The notes below the pieces were generated by a model. The model saw only the letters and a program-made list of their open reading frames with translations. It was not told where the DNA came from and searched no databases. Below are positions 25,285-35,577 of a stretch of DNA of 64,000 nucleotides, in pieces (the stretch's first letter is position 1; every line of letters begins with the position of its first letter). The DNA is from Poecilobothrus nobilitatus. Taxonomy: Eukaryota; Arthropoda; Insecta; Diptera; Dolichopodidae. The DNA is taken from positions 112,223,996 through 112,287,995 of the forward strand of contig OX352774.1 in the NCBI GenBank assembly GCA_947095535.1, read 5' to 3'. Made by a program: the position numbers and the translations under genes.

Positions 25285-27130
25285 TTTTCGGAGATTGGTA
25301 GTCCTTGGGATGTTTGTGTCAGCTACCCGAATTGCCACTCCAATTCATCGAATCCATCTCAGGAACATAAAGAAAACTTGCCAGAACACCATTCTATTAA
25401 ATTTAAAGGTTCTACTTTTGTTGGTTTTGGAGATATGCTCGTTGCTCTTGTGCTCGTCCGGAAGTTTCCAAAATACGAACCCATGGTTCAAATTCTTTCA
25501 AATGTCAGTTTCCAATTTTACAGAAAAGGAAACATAACAGAACACCTTTGTACTAAAAATAAAAGTTCTATCTTTGTTGGTTGTGGAGATATACTCGTTT
25601 GCTCTGGGGCTCGTCCGGAAGCTTCCAAGATTTGAACCCATGGACCAAATCCTCACAAATTTCAGAAACATAAATCAAACATGAAGGAACACCATTCTGC
25701 CTAATTTAAAGGTTATATCTTTGTTGCATTTGGAGATAATATCATTTGCTCTGAGGCTCGTTCGGAAGCTTTCAAAATCCGAACCCAAGGACCAAATCCT
25801 CTCAAATTTCAGAGGCCTAAATCATACATGAAAGAACACCATTATGCCAAAAGTAAAGGTTATATATTTGTTGTTTTTGGAGATAATCTCATTTGCTCTG
25901 GGGCTCGTTCGGAAGCTTCCAAAATCCAAACCCATGGACCACATCCTCTTAAATTTTAGAGACATAAATCAAACTGGTAGAAACATCATTATAAAAAATT
26001 TAAAGGTTCTATCTTTATTGGTTTTGGAGATAATCTCGTTTGCTCTGGGGCTCTTTCGGAAGTTTCCAAAACCCGAACCCATGGACCAAATCTTCTCACA
26101 TTTCAGAGACTTAAATGAAACATGAAAGAACACCACCCTGCCAAATTTAAAGGTTATATCTTTGTTGGTTTTGGAGATAATCTCATTTGCTCTGGTGCTC
26201 GTTCGGAAGCTTCCAAAACCAAACCCATGAACCAAATCCTCTTAAATTTCAGAGACATAAATCAAACACGAAAGAACACCATTGTACCAAATTCAAAGGT
26301 TCTACCTTTGTTCGTATTGGATATAATCTCATTTGCTCTGGGGCTCGTTGGGAAGCTTCCAAAATCCAAACCGATGGACCACATCCTCTTAAATTTTAGA
26401 GACATAAATCAAACTGGAAGAAACATCATTATAAAAAATTTAAAGGTTCTATCTTTATTGGTTTTGGAGATAATCTCGTTTGCTCCGGGGCTCGTTCGGA
26501 AGTTTCCAAAACCCGAACCCATGGACCAAATCTTCTCACATTTCAGAGACTCAAATAAAACATGAAAGAACACCACCCTGCCAAATTTAAAGGTTATATC
26601 TTTGTTGGTTTTGGAGATAATCTCATTTGCTCTGGTGCTCGTTCGGAAGCTTCCAAATCCAAACCCATGGACCAAATTCTCCTAAATTTCAGAGGCCTAA
26701 ATAATACATGAAAGAACACCATTCTGCCAAAAGTAAAGGTTATATCTTTATTGGTTTTGGAGATAATCTCATTTGCTCTGGGGCTCGTTCGGAAGCTTCC
26801 ACATCCAAAACCCATGGACCAAATCCTCTTAAATTTCAGAGACATAAATCGAACGGGAAGGAACATCATTGTACAAAATTTAAATGTTCTATCTTTGTTG
26901 GTTTTGGAAATAATCTCATTTGCTCTGGTGCTCGTTCGGAAGCTTCCAAAACCCAAACCCATGGACCAAATCCTCTTAAATTTCAGAGACATAAATCGAA
27001 CGGGAAGAAACATCATTGTACAAAATTTGAAGGTTCTATCTTTGTTGCTTTTGGAGATAATCTCGTTTGCGGAGATTATCTCCAAAAGCCGGAATCATTC
27101 GTAAGCTTCCAGAATCCGAACCCATGGACG
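25285..27130 (-). repeat. ~147-bp tandem array, about 12-13 units
   Basis: Landmark phrases like GGTTTTGGAGATAATCTC recur at 25424, 25580, 25726, 25873, 26021, 26168, 26314, 26461, 26608, 26754, 26901 and 27047. Apart from the first step of 156 bp the period is 146-148 bp. Each unit also contains GCTCGTTCGGAAGCTTCC, ACCCATGGACCAAATCC and TTTCAGAGACATAAAT. Because 147 is divisible by three, several frames stay open across units and give ORFs of up to 163 residues on both strands; these are artefacts. Edge units are the most diverged. Confidence 0.93.
27048..27088. repeat. Perfect 17-bp inverted repeat at the array edge
   Basis: CTTTTGGAGATAATCTC (27048-27064) is followed after a 7-nt spacer by its exact reverse complement (27072-27088). 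The left arm belongs to the last full ~147-bp unit. The right arm is the same unit segment in inverted orientation, so the array ends in an inversion rather than simple truncation. Confidence 0.9.
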
Positions 27131-27384
27131 GATTTTGTCCAGATTCGAACTTAGCCTTTCTTTCGTAATTAGTAACCTACTATATAAATTTCATCAAGAT
27201 AGCATCATTATTTTTTGAGTTATCGTGCGTACGGACGGACGGACGGACGGACATCGCTAAATCGACTCCGGCGGTGATCCTGATTCAGAATATATATACA
27301 TGTCTATACCTAACTCGCTTCCTTTTGGTGGTTACAAACACCATACCAAAGTTAATATACCCTATACTTTAGGTGTAGGGTATA

Positions 27385-27957
27385 AAAATGCATATTAAAG
27401 TTAAATAATATTAGAATTAGTTTTAAATAATTTATATAAAATAAATTAATATTACAATTTATTTATAATACATAGGACGTATTAAAATATAAGGAAAAAA
27501 AATTAATATAGAAGAATGTAAATAATATGAAAGTAATCGAACGTTATGCATTAAGAAATAAAACATATAAGTCAATAACCTTAAATATAGGTGCTTTGTC
27601 CAAACACATATTTACTTTAAAGCATTTTTTCATAAGCAAATAAAAATCCAGAAAGTCATTTCGATGTCAATACTTTCGAAAATGAAAGAAAACTTACATT
27701 TACCATCATGATATTAAAATATTCATGATTGCTATTACTATCACACAGTATATTAATGATGACTACAATTAAATTTTAGATAGCTAGTCTATACTAAATT
27801 TAGTCTTAATAAAGATTTAAAACTTGTCTTCTCATCAAGATCTTTTTCAATTAATTTAAGCTTATGTCTACCATATATACTTATTTCTTAAAAAAGGTTT
27901 AAATAAAATCTGTTTAAAAGAATTATACCAAGAGTATTTCATCATAATTTATCTATG
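27385..27957. other. AT-rich non-coding stretch
   Basis: Between the family C element and the next SINE there is only AT-rich DNA with no gene or repeat I can identify. Confidence 0.5.
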
Positions 27958-28224
27958 ACTCGTGTCGTAGTGGTTAAATCACTGGCCTTTTAATCGGTGT
28001 GTCTTGTGTTCAAGTATCAGTCAGATCATACAAAAATATATAGCAATATTATATGGCAATATGTACATCGTGAAATGATAGAACTAATAGTAAAAAGAGA
28101 ATTCATTGTTCCCTTGCCCTTGATTGGTGGTAAGTGAGAATACTCGCAAACAGAAAGATTCTGACGAAACCAAAGGAGTATTCTTGATGTTTTTGGAAGA
28201 TTCATTCCTGCATTAGAAAAAAAA
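27958..28224 (+). mobile_element. tRNA-derived SINE, family B, copy 2 (short form)
   Basis: The head GACTCGTGTCGTAGTGGTTA has an A-box-like TAGTGGTTAA, a CCTTTTAATCGG anticodon-like loop reminiscent of tRNA-Lys, and a B-box-like GTGTTCAAGTATC. The body has ATTCATTGTTCCCTTGCCC, the GATTCTGACGAAACCAAAGG segment and a CATTAGAAAAAAAAC tail. It lacks the TAA-tract/core segment found in copies 1 and 3. A family B Helentron fragment follows almost directly at 28262. Confidence 0.68.
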
Positions 28225-28261
28225 CAATCAAAATAAGTTTTAGTTAAAGGCTAAACTAAAT

Positions 28262-28403
28262 TAAATATTTTGGACGAACGGGCGTACATGGCATAATTGA
28301 CTCAGAATTCGATTCTGAGCTGATCCATACCTTTGATACTATATCTAGCTCGACTCCTTTAAGGTGTTACATTATACCCTTGAACATAGTTCATTCGGAT
28401 ATA
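28262..28403 (-). mobile_element. 5' end fragment of family B Helentron-type element
   Basis: On the minus strand this carries the TATA...TGAACTATGTTCA hairpin (ending at 28403), the AACACCTTAAAGGAGTCGAG block, the palindrome at 28301-28319 and CATGTACGCCCGTTCGTCC. The rest of the element is absent downstream, so only about 140 bp of the 5' end survives. Confidence 0.75.
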
Positions 28404-30019
28404 ATAATGTTAAAATTTTAAATTTGAGACTTTTATTTAAAATAATTTTTTTAACATTTTCTGGAAACAATTCTAAATTATTTAGGATTTGAACCTTAGC
28501 AATGTATCACCACTGAAAACTGGATTTTGAAGAACATATAAAATAACTTTTGTTCCACATCATTTCTTTATTCAATAAAATCTAAAATATAATATGTATA
28601 TATATTTTTACATTATATACCTGTAATACTTAATATTATAATACCTCCTCTTGTAGATGGCATAAAAACACATACTGATAAAATTCCAAATATAACCCTG
28701 GTCTTTTTAGCCTTGTTGAATTAAGTGCAATTTATTTTGTTTTATACAATTATGTTGAACAGATGACCTTTTCAGCACATTTCTAGAAACAGAAATTGCA
28801 CATTCCTACTTCAATTTCTCATTATTTTAATTTTTAAATTTAAAATTTTTCATCTCCTTTTCACAACTTAATTTCCCATAAATTTTATATGTAAATGAAA
28901 ACTTTTGATCATTATGAATATTTTAAAAATAAGAGACTTTGAAAATCCTTAGTTTTGCATTACAATATCTACCTTAAATATTTAATTAAGCATTATTTTG
29001 TTTCAAGGATGAAAATAAAATATGAAAGATACAGGATATAATAATTATTATTGTATTATGTATTTTATTTTCTTTAACTTTTAAATTTTTAAAAACTTTT
29101 TAAAATTTTAACAAATGAATAAAATATTTTAATACCTAGGTATATTGTTTTAATTTTGAATTAAATGATATGTAGTACATCATATATAGGATATTATATA
29201 TTCAAAATTTTTCATCTTACCAGTTAATACAAACAAAGTACATTTAAATAAATGAGTAAAAACTATCAGGATATTATTTTATTTAAATATTTTATATGAC
29301 TATAAAATAAAAGTCAATTTCATATATTATTTTCTAAACATACCATACCATAGATACCATGAATTCTTCTTTATATACCTTCAATTATTGCATGAACCTC
29401 CGGTTGTTAATGTTGATTCATTCTTTTTTCTTTGAAGAAGGCGTCCACTTGCAAAACTGTCTAAAAGTATTTTTAGTAATTTAGAGAAAAATACAAAAAA
29501 ACTGATATTGCAGTTTTTGTACAAATTCCATGAATTAAAATGGTTTGTATTGAATATTTACGACTATACAAATACAAATTGACAAAAGTCAAAAATTGGG
29601 GTCTATATGTTTACGAGTTATTAGTACCTAACGGAAATTTGCAAATAGAAAGTTTTGTAACTCAACATCAAGAGTAGAGAGTTTTGTTTAAGTCTCTGAG
29701 AAAAATTAGCGAGTTTAAAAAAAAAAGTATTGTATAGAAAAAAATGAAAAATTTTTCTTGCTTCAGTAAGATTCAAGAAGTCACCTGACTCTGTAATTTT
29801 TGAATATTCCATTATTCGTAAGGTTGTTCGATGATAAAAAAAAAAAAACAAATTGCTTTTCAACAAAATTAATTTATAATAACAATCCAATATAATACCA
29901 AAAAATTTTAACAAAATCAATTAAAGTAAAACTTAAAACATAAATGATAAAAATTCATAATTAACAAAAAAAATGTAAAAAAAAACAAAAAAATAATAGA
30001 TTCCTTATTAACTTAATTA
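28404..30019. other. AT-rich non-coding stretch
   Basis: No gene or known element is recognisable. The 99-residue minus-strand frame at 29621-29920 is low-complexity, with F/L/N-rich composition typical of translated AT-rich DNA. Confidence 0.5.
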
Positions 30020-30826
30020 CTAAATATACTTATACCTATTACTAAATGTGTAATTCTTCATGCAAGTTAAAACAGAACAGTCATCAGTTTGAAATTGTAC
30101 AATATCATGACTTGCATTTTGCTCTATAAGTTCTTTATAAAAGAACAATTCTTCTTTTTCTTTCCAATCCGGTCCAAAATGATTTTATAATAACTTTTCA
30201 ATATCATTCTTTTTTTCTTGTTTAATAGCCACCCATTTTGGTATTTCTTGTAAATCTAGCATCCCAATTTTTTTTCCTTTTTTTAACAATGATCGATATA
30301 CTCCTGTATTAGTTTTATAAGCCGGCTCACCTTTAACAATGACATTTCCATTAAGTGTCCTTTTACTTATAATTCTCTTATTTTGGTTAAACTTGAAATG
30401 CCATTGGGCTGGAGCTTTTAATATTTGACCTAATTCTTTTTTCCAGTTAAATACTATAACATATTCACCTAATTTTCTTACAGTTCCATGTTGTTTGTCA
30501 AATATTTCAAAATAATCTTCTATGGTAAGTATAACTTCCTTTTTTTTTGTAATTTTTTCTATTCGTCCGAAAATTATATGGGGGGGCAGAAATGAATGCC
30601 CCACTATTGGAAATGTTATTTGAACTGGTCTTATTTCTTTTGGTGCATCGCGTAAAAGCCATTTTATCAACATTACTATCATTGTATAATTTTTGTTTTG
30701 ACCATGACAGCCGTCTGCAAAAAGTTTAATTTGACTCATATTTTCCAAAGATACGTTAAATACTTTCCAAAGATATGTCCGAACTTCGTGGAAATTCATT
30801 TTCCAGACAGTTATAAATAAATACAT
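30020..30826 (-). pseudogene. Transposon-type ORF fragment with an in-frame stop
   Basis: The 213-residue frame (30826 down to 30185) has complex composition and conserved-looking blocks: FADGCHGQNKN (residues 36-46), FPIVGHSFLPPHIIFGRIEK (72-91), KQHGTVRKLGEYVIV (111-125) and QWHFKFNQNKRI (141-152). These resemble the C-terminal half of uncharacterised transposon-encoded proteins repeated in insect genomes, where D-x-C-x-G-Q-N-K-N and VGHSFLP motifs recur. The acidic residues could belong to a DDE-type nuclease, but I cannot name the superfamily. After the TAA at 30185-30187 the same frame continues with NHFGPDWKEKEELFFYKEL and runs to a stop at 30020, so that TAA is probably a premature stop. 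The N-terminal half is missing, so this is a dead copy. Confidence 0.6.
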
Positions 30827-30983
30827 TATTTTTATGTTGATTCGACTTCGATGATCCGTTGCAAATTGTAAAGTAATACAAATATAATTGTCGTGTATAA
30901 TACGCTAATTGATCAGATAATTTTGTTTAAATTTTAAAATAAGTTTAAAATTTATGCAAACAAAAGAAGATCATAAATATATT

Positions 30984-31341
30984 GTGACATCCAAATTGAA
31001 TAAAAAAAGCGTCCGATGCAAAAGTATTATGATACAAATTGTAAAACAAAAGCTTTTTACAAAGTATCATGATCCAAATTGCATTATGACCATTTGTACA
31101 CCGCCTACAATGTGCGTTTATTTAAAATGCTTGCATCTAAAATTTTCTGGACACTTTTAATTTCTCTTTGACAATTTGATAGTGAATTTGAATTGTTATT
31201 TAACCGGCGAAAGGGTTGTTCTAAATTGTATTACATTTACATTGCATTTAGACGCGAAACATCGGTTTTACAATGCATTAAAAAACTATATGTGTATTGT
31301 TAGCGCATCCAAACGCTTTTTTTATGCAATTTGGATGTCAC
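30984..31341. mobile_element. 358-bp inverted-repeat element (MITE-like)
   Basis: The left end GTGACATCCAAATTG (30984-30998) and right end CAATTTGGATGTCAC (31327-31341) are perfect 15-bp inverted repeats. The similarity continues inwards through an AATAAAAAAAGCG/CGCTTTTTTTATG block and a GGATGC/GCATC motif. The interior also has repeated CAAATTG-type words. No target-site duplication is obvious, so the superfamily is unknown. It lies just upstream of the decayed transposon ORF (30020-30826) and could be a relative or one end of that element. Confidence 0.65.
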
Positions 31342-31579
31342 GGATACTTTAAGTGACATAATTTTTGGCGTCAATTATTTATATAAAAAATAGAGAGTTG
31401 TGCAGGAGTATAATAAAGCTATTGAATATTATCACAGAAAAATAGACAGTTTTGTTGCTCAACATAAGCTGTTTTTAAGTCAATTTTGAAAAAGTATTCT
31501 TAGTTCAAATAGGCAATTTTGAAAAAGTTATAAGATTTCAAATGTAAAAATATATAGAAATTCATAGAAATATATAGAA

Positions 31580-31724
31580 ATATATCTCCGCAATTATAAC
31601 GTCGGTACTAAAACATCTGAACTTGTTTAATAGATGATCAAGTTATGTAGAAACAGGATATTATTACGTTCATACGGGTATCCCAGAGTTGACACAGTCT
31701 ACTCTACTGCACTTTTCCTCATTT
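31580..31724 (+). mobile_element. 3' end fragment of family B Helentron-type element
   Basis: The fragment matches the 3' ends at 2.1 and 15.5 kb: GTACTAAAACATCTGAA, GATGATCAAGTT, GTAGAAACAGGATAT, then GTTCATACGGGTAT, which is the exact inverse of the 5' ATACCCGTATGAAC of the copy at 61197. The hairpin AGAGTTGA-CACAG-TCTACTCT (8 positions, one mismatch) and CCTCATTT close the element. It preserves the family's subterminal repeat best. Confidence 0.82.
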
Positions 31725-31825
31725 AATTTCGACTTTATTTAAATTTTTTTTGAATTTTTTTTTTAAAGATTTAATTATTAAAATAATATAATATAGACGA
31801 AGGCTTATATATTAGTTATATTTTT

Positions 31826-32703
31826 AGGCAGCGTATCGAAAACTCGCAAATTAAAATCTCATGTCTCAATATCTCGTGCTTTTATAAATCTCGTTTTTTA
31901 AAATCACGCGTATCAAAATCTCGTATCTGAAAATCTCGTGTCTTAAAATCTCGCGTTTGCGCGATATTTTTTATAAAATCTCGTGAATAAGTACAAATGG
32001 AAAAAATACTGTATTAGAAAATAAGTATAGTGTAAAAGTACAGTAGATTTGGAGGGATTTTATAGTTGGTTACCAAATCAGAATTTTAATAATTTTTTTT
32101 TTTTTCAGTATTTATGTAGCGGTGGTTTGGGGGGCGAAAACCTCCACTTTTTTAAAATGTTTTTTTTTATGTTCTAATATTCAAATATGTATGCAAAAAC
32201 AATAATTAGGAGGGATTTTATGGTTACCAAATCAGGGTTCTACGCCTTTTACAGAATATGTGTATACAAGTAAATCCGAGATCCCTCATTTGAAGGGATT
32301 TTACAATTGGTTGTGATATCAGGGTATTCGTTTTTTTCAGAATATTTACTAATTTGCGAGATTCTGAATTAGGGGCAATTTTAGTGTTGAATTCAAAAGA
32401 AGGGTTATGCGCTTTTTCCAGAATCCTATATACATATATCTATTTGTGAGATTCTGAATAAGGAGGGATTTTCCAGTTGTATTCAAAATCGCTGTTGTTC
32501 TCTTTTTCTAGAAAATATCACCAATTTATGAGTAGAAATAGAAAAAATATTGTTTTTTAAAAAATGATTACTCAATTTTTCCATATTTTATATTTTATAA
32601 TATTTCCTTTTCAATTATATTATTTCAACCACCAAATCTATTTAAGATTTTGATTTTGAAATGCAAGATTTTGAAACGCGAGATTTCGTAGCTAACCCAT
32701 ATT
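31826..32703. mobile_element. Foldback-like element 1
   Basis: The ends are diverged inverted repeats: GGCAGCGTATCGAAAACTCGC on the left and GCGAGATTTCGTAGCTAACC on the right. The left arm carries short tandem units of AAAATCTCG(T/C)GTCT type (about 31850-31995), mirrored as AAGATTTTGA/GCAAGATTTTGAAACGC on the right. The interior has five GGAGGGATTTTA-(A)GTTG-...-ATCAGGGTTATGCGCTTTTTCCAGAATAT units at about 32050, 32211, 32298, 32370 and 32462, in roughly 75-90-bp steps except for a larger first gap. The same unit occurs in the element at 51 kb. Tandem subrepeats within inverted arms are known from Foldback/Galileo elements; whether this belongs there is inference. No coding capacity. Confidence 0.55.
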
Positions 32704-33228
32704 TTTATATTCCAATTATAACTTTTAAAAATATTTTATGGTTTTTGTTTAAAATAAGTTTTACAGATAAATCTCTGAGCATTACATATGTATCTAATAT
32801 TTATATTTAATAATTTCAAACTTTTCATTTCAGACTGACAAAATTTTTTTTATGGCTTATAATGTTACAATAGAAGTAGTAAAATTTCTATGTTATAAAC
32901 CTAATTATATTTTTCCAACAATTTTGTAATCATTTTTTTTTTTTATATTTCTTTTTTTGTTTATTTAAATGTTCAAATTTGAAGATAATGAGTTCTTTTA
33001 TATCCTAATATACATATTTCTGTTGTTTTAATTGGTTTTTGTAGTTTTTAAACCTGTGAATAATAATATTTCTTTGTGGTAGTAATTATCCTTTCATTTT
33101 GAATTTGATTTTTTAAAAGTTTATTTTATTTTTAATTATAGGTATAAAATTTCAGTTCAAATGTTTAATTTTATGTTTTCATAAATGATATTATATGATT
33201 GTAATTAAGTAAAAGTACAAGTTATATA
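32704..33228. other. AT-rich non-coding stretch
   Basis: Nothing recognisable lies between the foldback-like element and the pogo-type MITE. Confidence 0.5.
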
Positions 33229-33739
33229 CAGTGAAACTTTTATAACTCGAACTTTCTAAATGTTCGGAAATTGGCACAAAGCATAATACAATTAATTTTT
33301 TCTTTTAAAGATAAATATTTTAATTTTCTACTGGACATTTGAATTTTCGAATTTGCAACGAACACAAAAAATATGTTATTTGCCTGAACTAAATATTTAT
33401 AGCTGTCAAAATAATATCTAAAAACATGAACAAGTATGTACTTACATATACACAACATGTTAACAAATAATGAGGAAAACTAAAATAGAAATGAGAGGAT
33501 AATAACAAAAACAAAAAGAATAACAAAAGTTATATTTTGTTTTCAATTTAATTCAAGAAAAAGTTCGAGTTAACGACATTTAATAGTTCGAGTAAGAGAA
33601 AAGTTCGAGTTAAAGAGATTTTCGAGTAAGAGAAACTAATTTATGCAAACAATTGAAACAAAATTTTAAATGCATTAAAATAGTTCGAGTTCAGGAGAAG
33701 TTCGAGGTTAGGAAGGTACGAGTTAGAGAAGTTCCACTG
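33229..33739. mobile_element. pogo/Tigger-type MITE (internally deleted)
   Basis: The 511-bp element begins with CAGTGAAACTTTTATAACTC and ends with GAGTTAGAGAAGTTCCACTG, inverted repeats differing at a few positions, flanked by TA on both sides. CAGTG ends with an AACTCGAA-type subterminus and TA duplication are typical of pogo-like Tc1/mariner elements. The right half has several GTTCGAGT(T/A)A(A/G)GAGA repeats. On the minus strand a frame from 33338 reads MSSRKLKYLSLKEKI, resembling the start of the pogo/CENP-B-type N-terminal DNA-binding domain, then runs into the terminal repeat. This suggests a deletion derivative that kept the first codons of the transposase. Confidence 0.72.
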
Positions 33740-33924
33740 TATAAGCGATGTATATTTCAATTTTTATAATTTTTATTAATTTATTTCACTAATAAAATTC
33801 ATAAGAAAAGACAATTAAAGCCGAAAGTGAATATTATATTTACAAAAATGATTCCTGAACATGAAAAATAGTGCCGCTTTCTAAATAGCAGTGGCTTTAA
33901 AATATGAAAATTAGATATATTTAA

Positions 33925-35518
33925 AAACGAGGAAGAATACAGTTGACTTTGTCAACTCTTAGATACCCGTACGAACCGTTAGTATGTTCACAGCCTGTCA
34001 CTTTGCTTACAATATTATTTTTTAAATATTTTAGTATTTTAATATAATTTAGGTGAATTTTATAATTTCTAGAACTATGGGTTGTACATATATTCAAACT
34101 ATATGTTTATATGTACATTCTTCAAAAACAGATTTTAACCTTCCACATAACGATTATCAATCCAAAACTTTTTCAAATATTTTATAGTACCATTTAATAC
34201 TAAGCGGTAAATGTATATTAAATTTACTTAGTACAAAATAGTAAATATAATTTTAAATATTAAATTATATTATATTTAAATATTCCATTGACAGAATAAT
34301 TTCTTATAAGTACAATAAAATACATATATGTATGTAAATACGGCGCTATTTAATATACATCTATACTCTTATCATTCATTCACTAGTGACATATACGATA
34401 TGTAAATAAACATGATATTATATAAGTATGTATATATATCAATATCATATAAATAATAAAAATTCTTCAAGCAACCGTTATGTTGTTTATTTAATTACAT
34501 TTTTTTGTACTACGCATTATATCCTCAACAATTTCAAATTATCGAGTAAAACAAATGCAAAAAATTTGTTGAAGAAATTTGTTAGAAAATTTGAAAAAAC
34601 CAAGTAACACTTTCGTCAATTATAAAGTAACCCTATATTATTAAAAAAAGTTGTTAACAGAAATAAAAGTATAATGTTGAAGCTTTAATTTTTGTGTATT
34701 ACTTCAAAAAAATTTTAACAGGTGTTCAAGTTACAGGTGTTTAAAAATAGGAAATTTTCAGTTTTTGACCCCTTACAGCTCCTAAATGGGGGGTGATACA
34801 AAAAAAATTTCTGAAATGACTAATACTAATTTTCAAAGATCTAACTTCTGTCAAAATTTCAAGTTTCCAACTTTAACCGTTTAGAAGATAGAAGGGTTAA
34901 AGAATTTTGCAAAATTTGAGTTTCGCATAACGGTTAATTAAGACACCGTATGCCACAAATATATATTTATTGTATATATACTTTTAAAGCTAATGAAAGT
35001 AGTAATCGTTTGACGTTTTCAAAATAAAGATATACCTTATACAACTTGTGCTATAACAATTTAAATATAGAGCTTTTTTGATCCTTTGGGGAGCTGTAGC
35101 TCCGTAACGGGTGGGGCTACAAAAAAAAGTTATTAAAAATAAAATTAATATTTTTGTAGGATCTATCAGCAGTTAAAATTTCATAGCTCTATTGCAAAAA
35201 AAATGTGGAGATCTAAAAGTTAGGTGTTCGAGAGCTACCTTAAGGGTTGGTCCAAACTCAACCAAAAAAAATAGGGAACCTACAAATTACTCCAAGAATA
35301 TTTTGTGTAAATTTTAAGACTCTAGCTTTCTTAGTTTTTGAGTTAGCGTGCTGACGGACGGACGGACGGACGGACGGACGGACGGACATGGCTCAAAAGT
35401 CTTAGAATTTTTTTCTGATCCGATCCATACCTTTGAAGGTATATCTAGCTCGCTTATTTCGAGGTGTTACAAACGGAGGAGTAATTTTATTATACCCGAT
35501 CCTATCGTACGGGTATAA
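33925..35518 (-). mobile_element. Helentron-type element, family A, copy 1
   Basis: Read on the minus strand, the element opens at 35518 with TATACCCGTACGATAGGATC, in which TATACCCG pairs with CGGGTATA (8-bp stem, 11-nt loop). It then carries a GTCC microsatellite of 8 GACG units (complement, 35353-35384) and about 1.3 kb of conserved internal sequence. The subterminal repeat (ATACCCGTACGA on plus, 33963-33974) is the exact 12-bp inverse of the 5' end (35505-35516). The hairpin AGTTGAC-TTT-GTCAACT (33941-33957) and CCTCGTTTTT end follow. This matches Helentron-associated DINE-1 architecture. No ORF of note. Copy 2 lies 60 bp downstream in the same orientation and is nearly identical, so both are probably young. 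Confidence 0.85.
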
Positions 35519-35577
35519 ATATTGTTATGTACTCTTAAAAGATTAATATTGAACCAATTTCCTCTTATAATTTTATA

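Larger units (their letters stand above)
25084..27384 (-). mobile_element. Helentron-type element, family C, with ~147-bp central tandem array (DINE-TR1-like)
   Basis: Read on the minus strand, the element starts at 27384 with TATACCCTACACCTAAAG, which folds into a terminal hairpin with AGGGTATA. Near this end is a GTCC tract (27234-27252). A long tandem array fills the centre, and a unique 3' segment follows. The subterminal repeat AGGTGTAGGGTAT (plus-strand complement at 25108-25120) is the exact inverse of 13 bases at the 5' end (27371-27383). A 7-bp hairpin TAAGTCG...CGACTTA (25084-25104) closes the element. Known: Helentron-associated elements have a 5' terminal repeat mirrored subterminally at the 3' end, followed by a hairpin, and Drosophila DINE-TR1 has central ~150-bp repeats. 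All these parts are visible here. No transposase is encoded, so Rep/helicase would come from an autonomous partner. Confidence 0.85.

Noticed and set aside
25244..27154. Overlapping ORFs of 70-163 residues on both strands
   Set aside because: They lie inside the ~147-bp tandem array. The period is divisible by three, so open frames persist by repetition. The peptides are translated repeat units (FGDNLICSGARSEAS and its antisense), not genes.
27958..28035. tRNA-Lys-like gene
   Set aside because: The CTTTTAATC loop resembles tRNA-Lys, but the acceptor stem and T arm do not pair properly and a shared SINE-B body follows.
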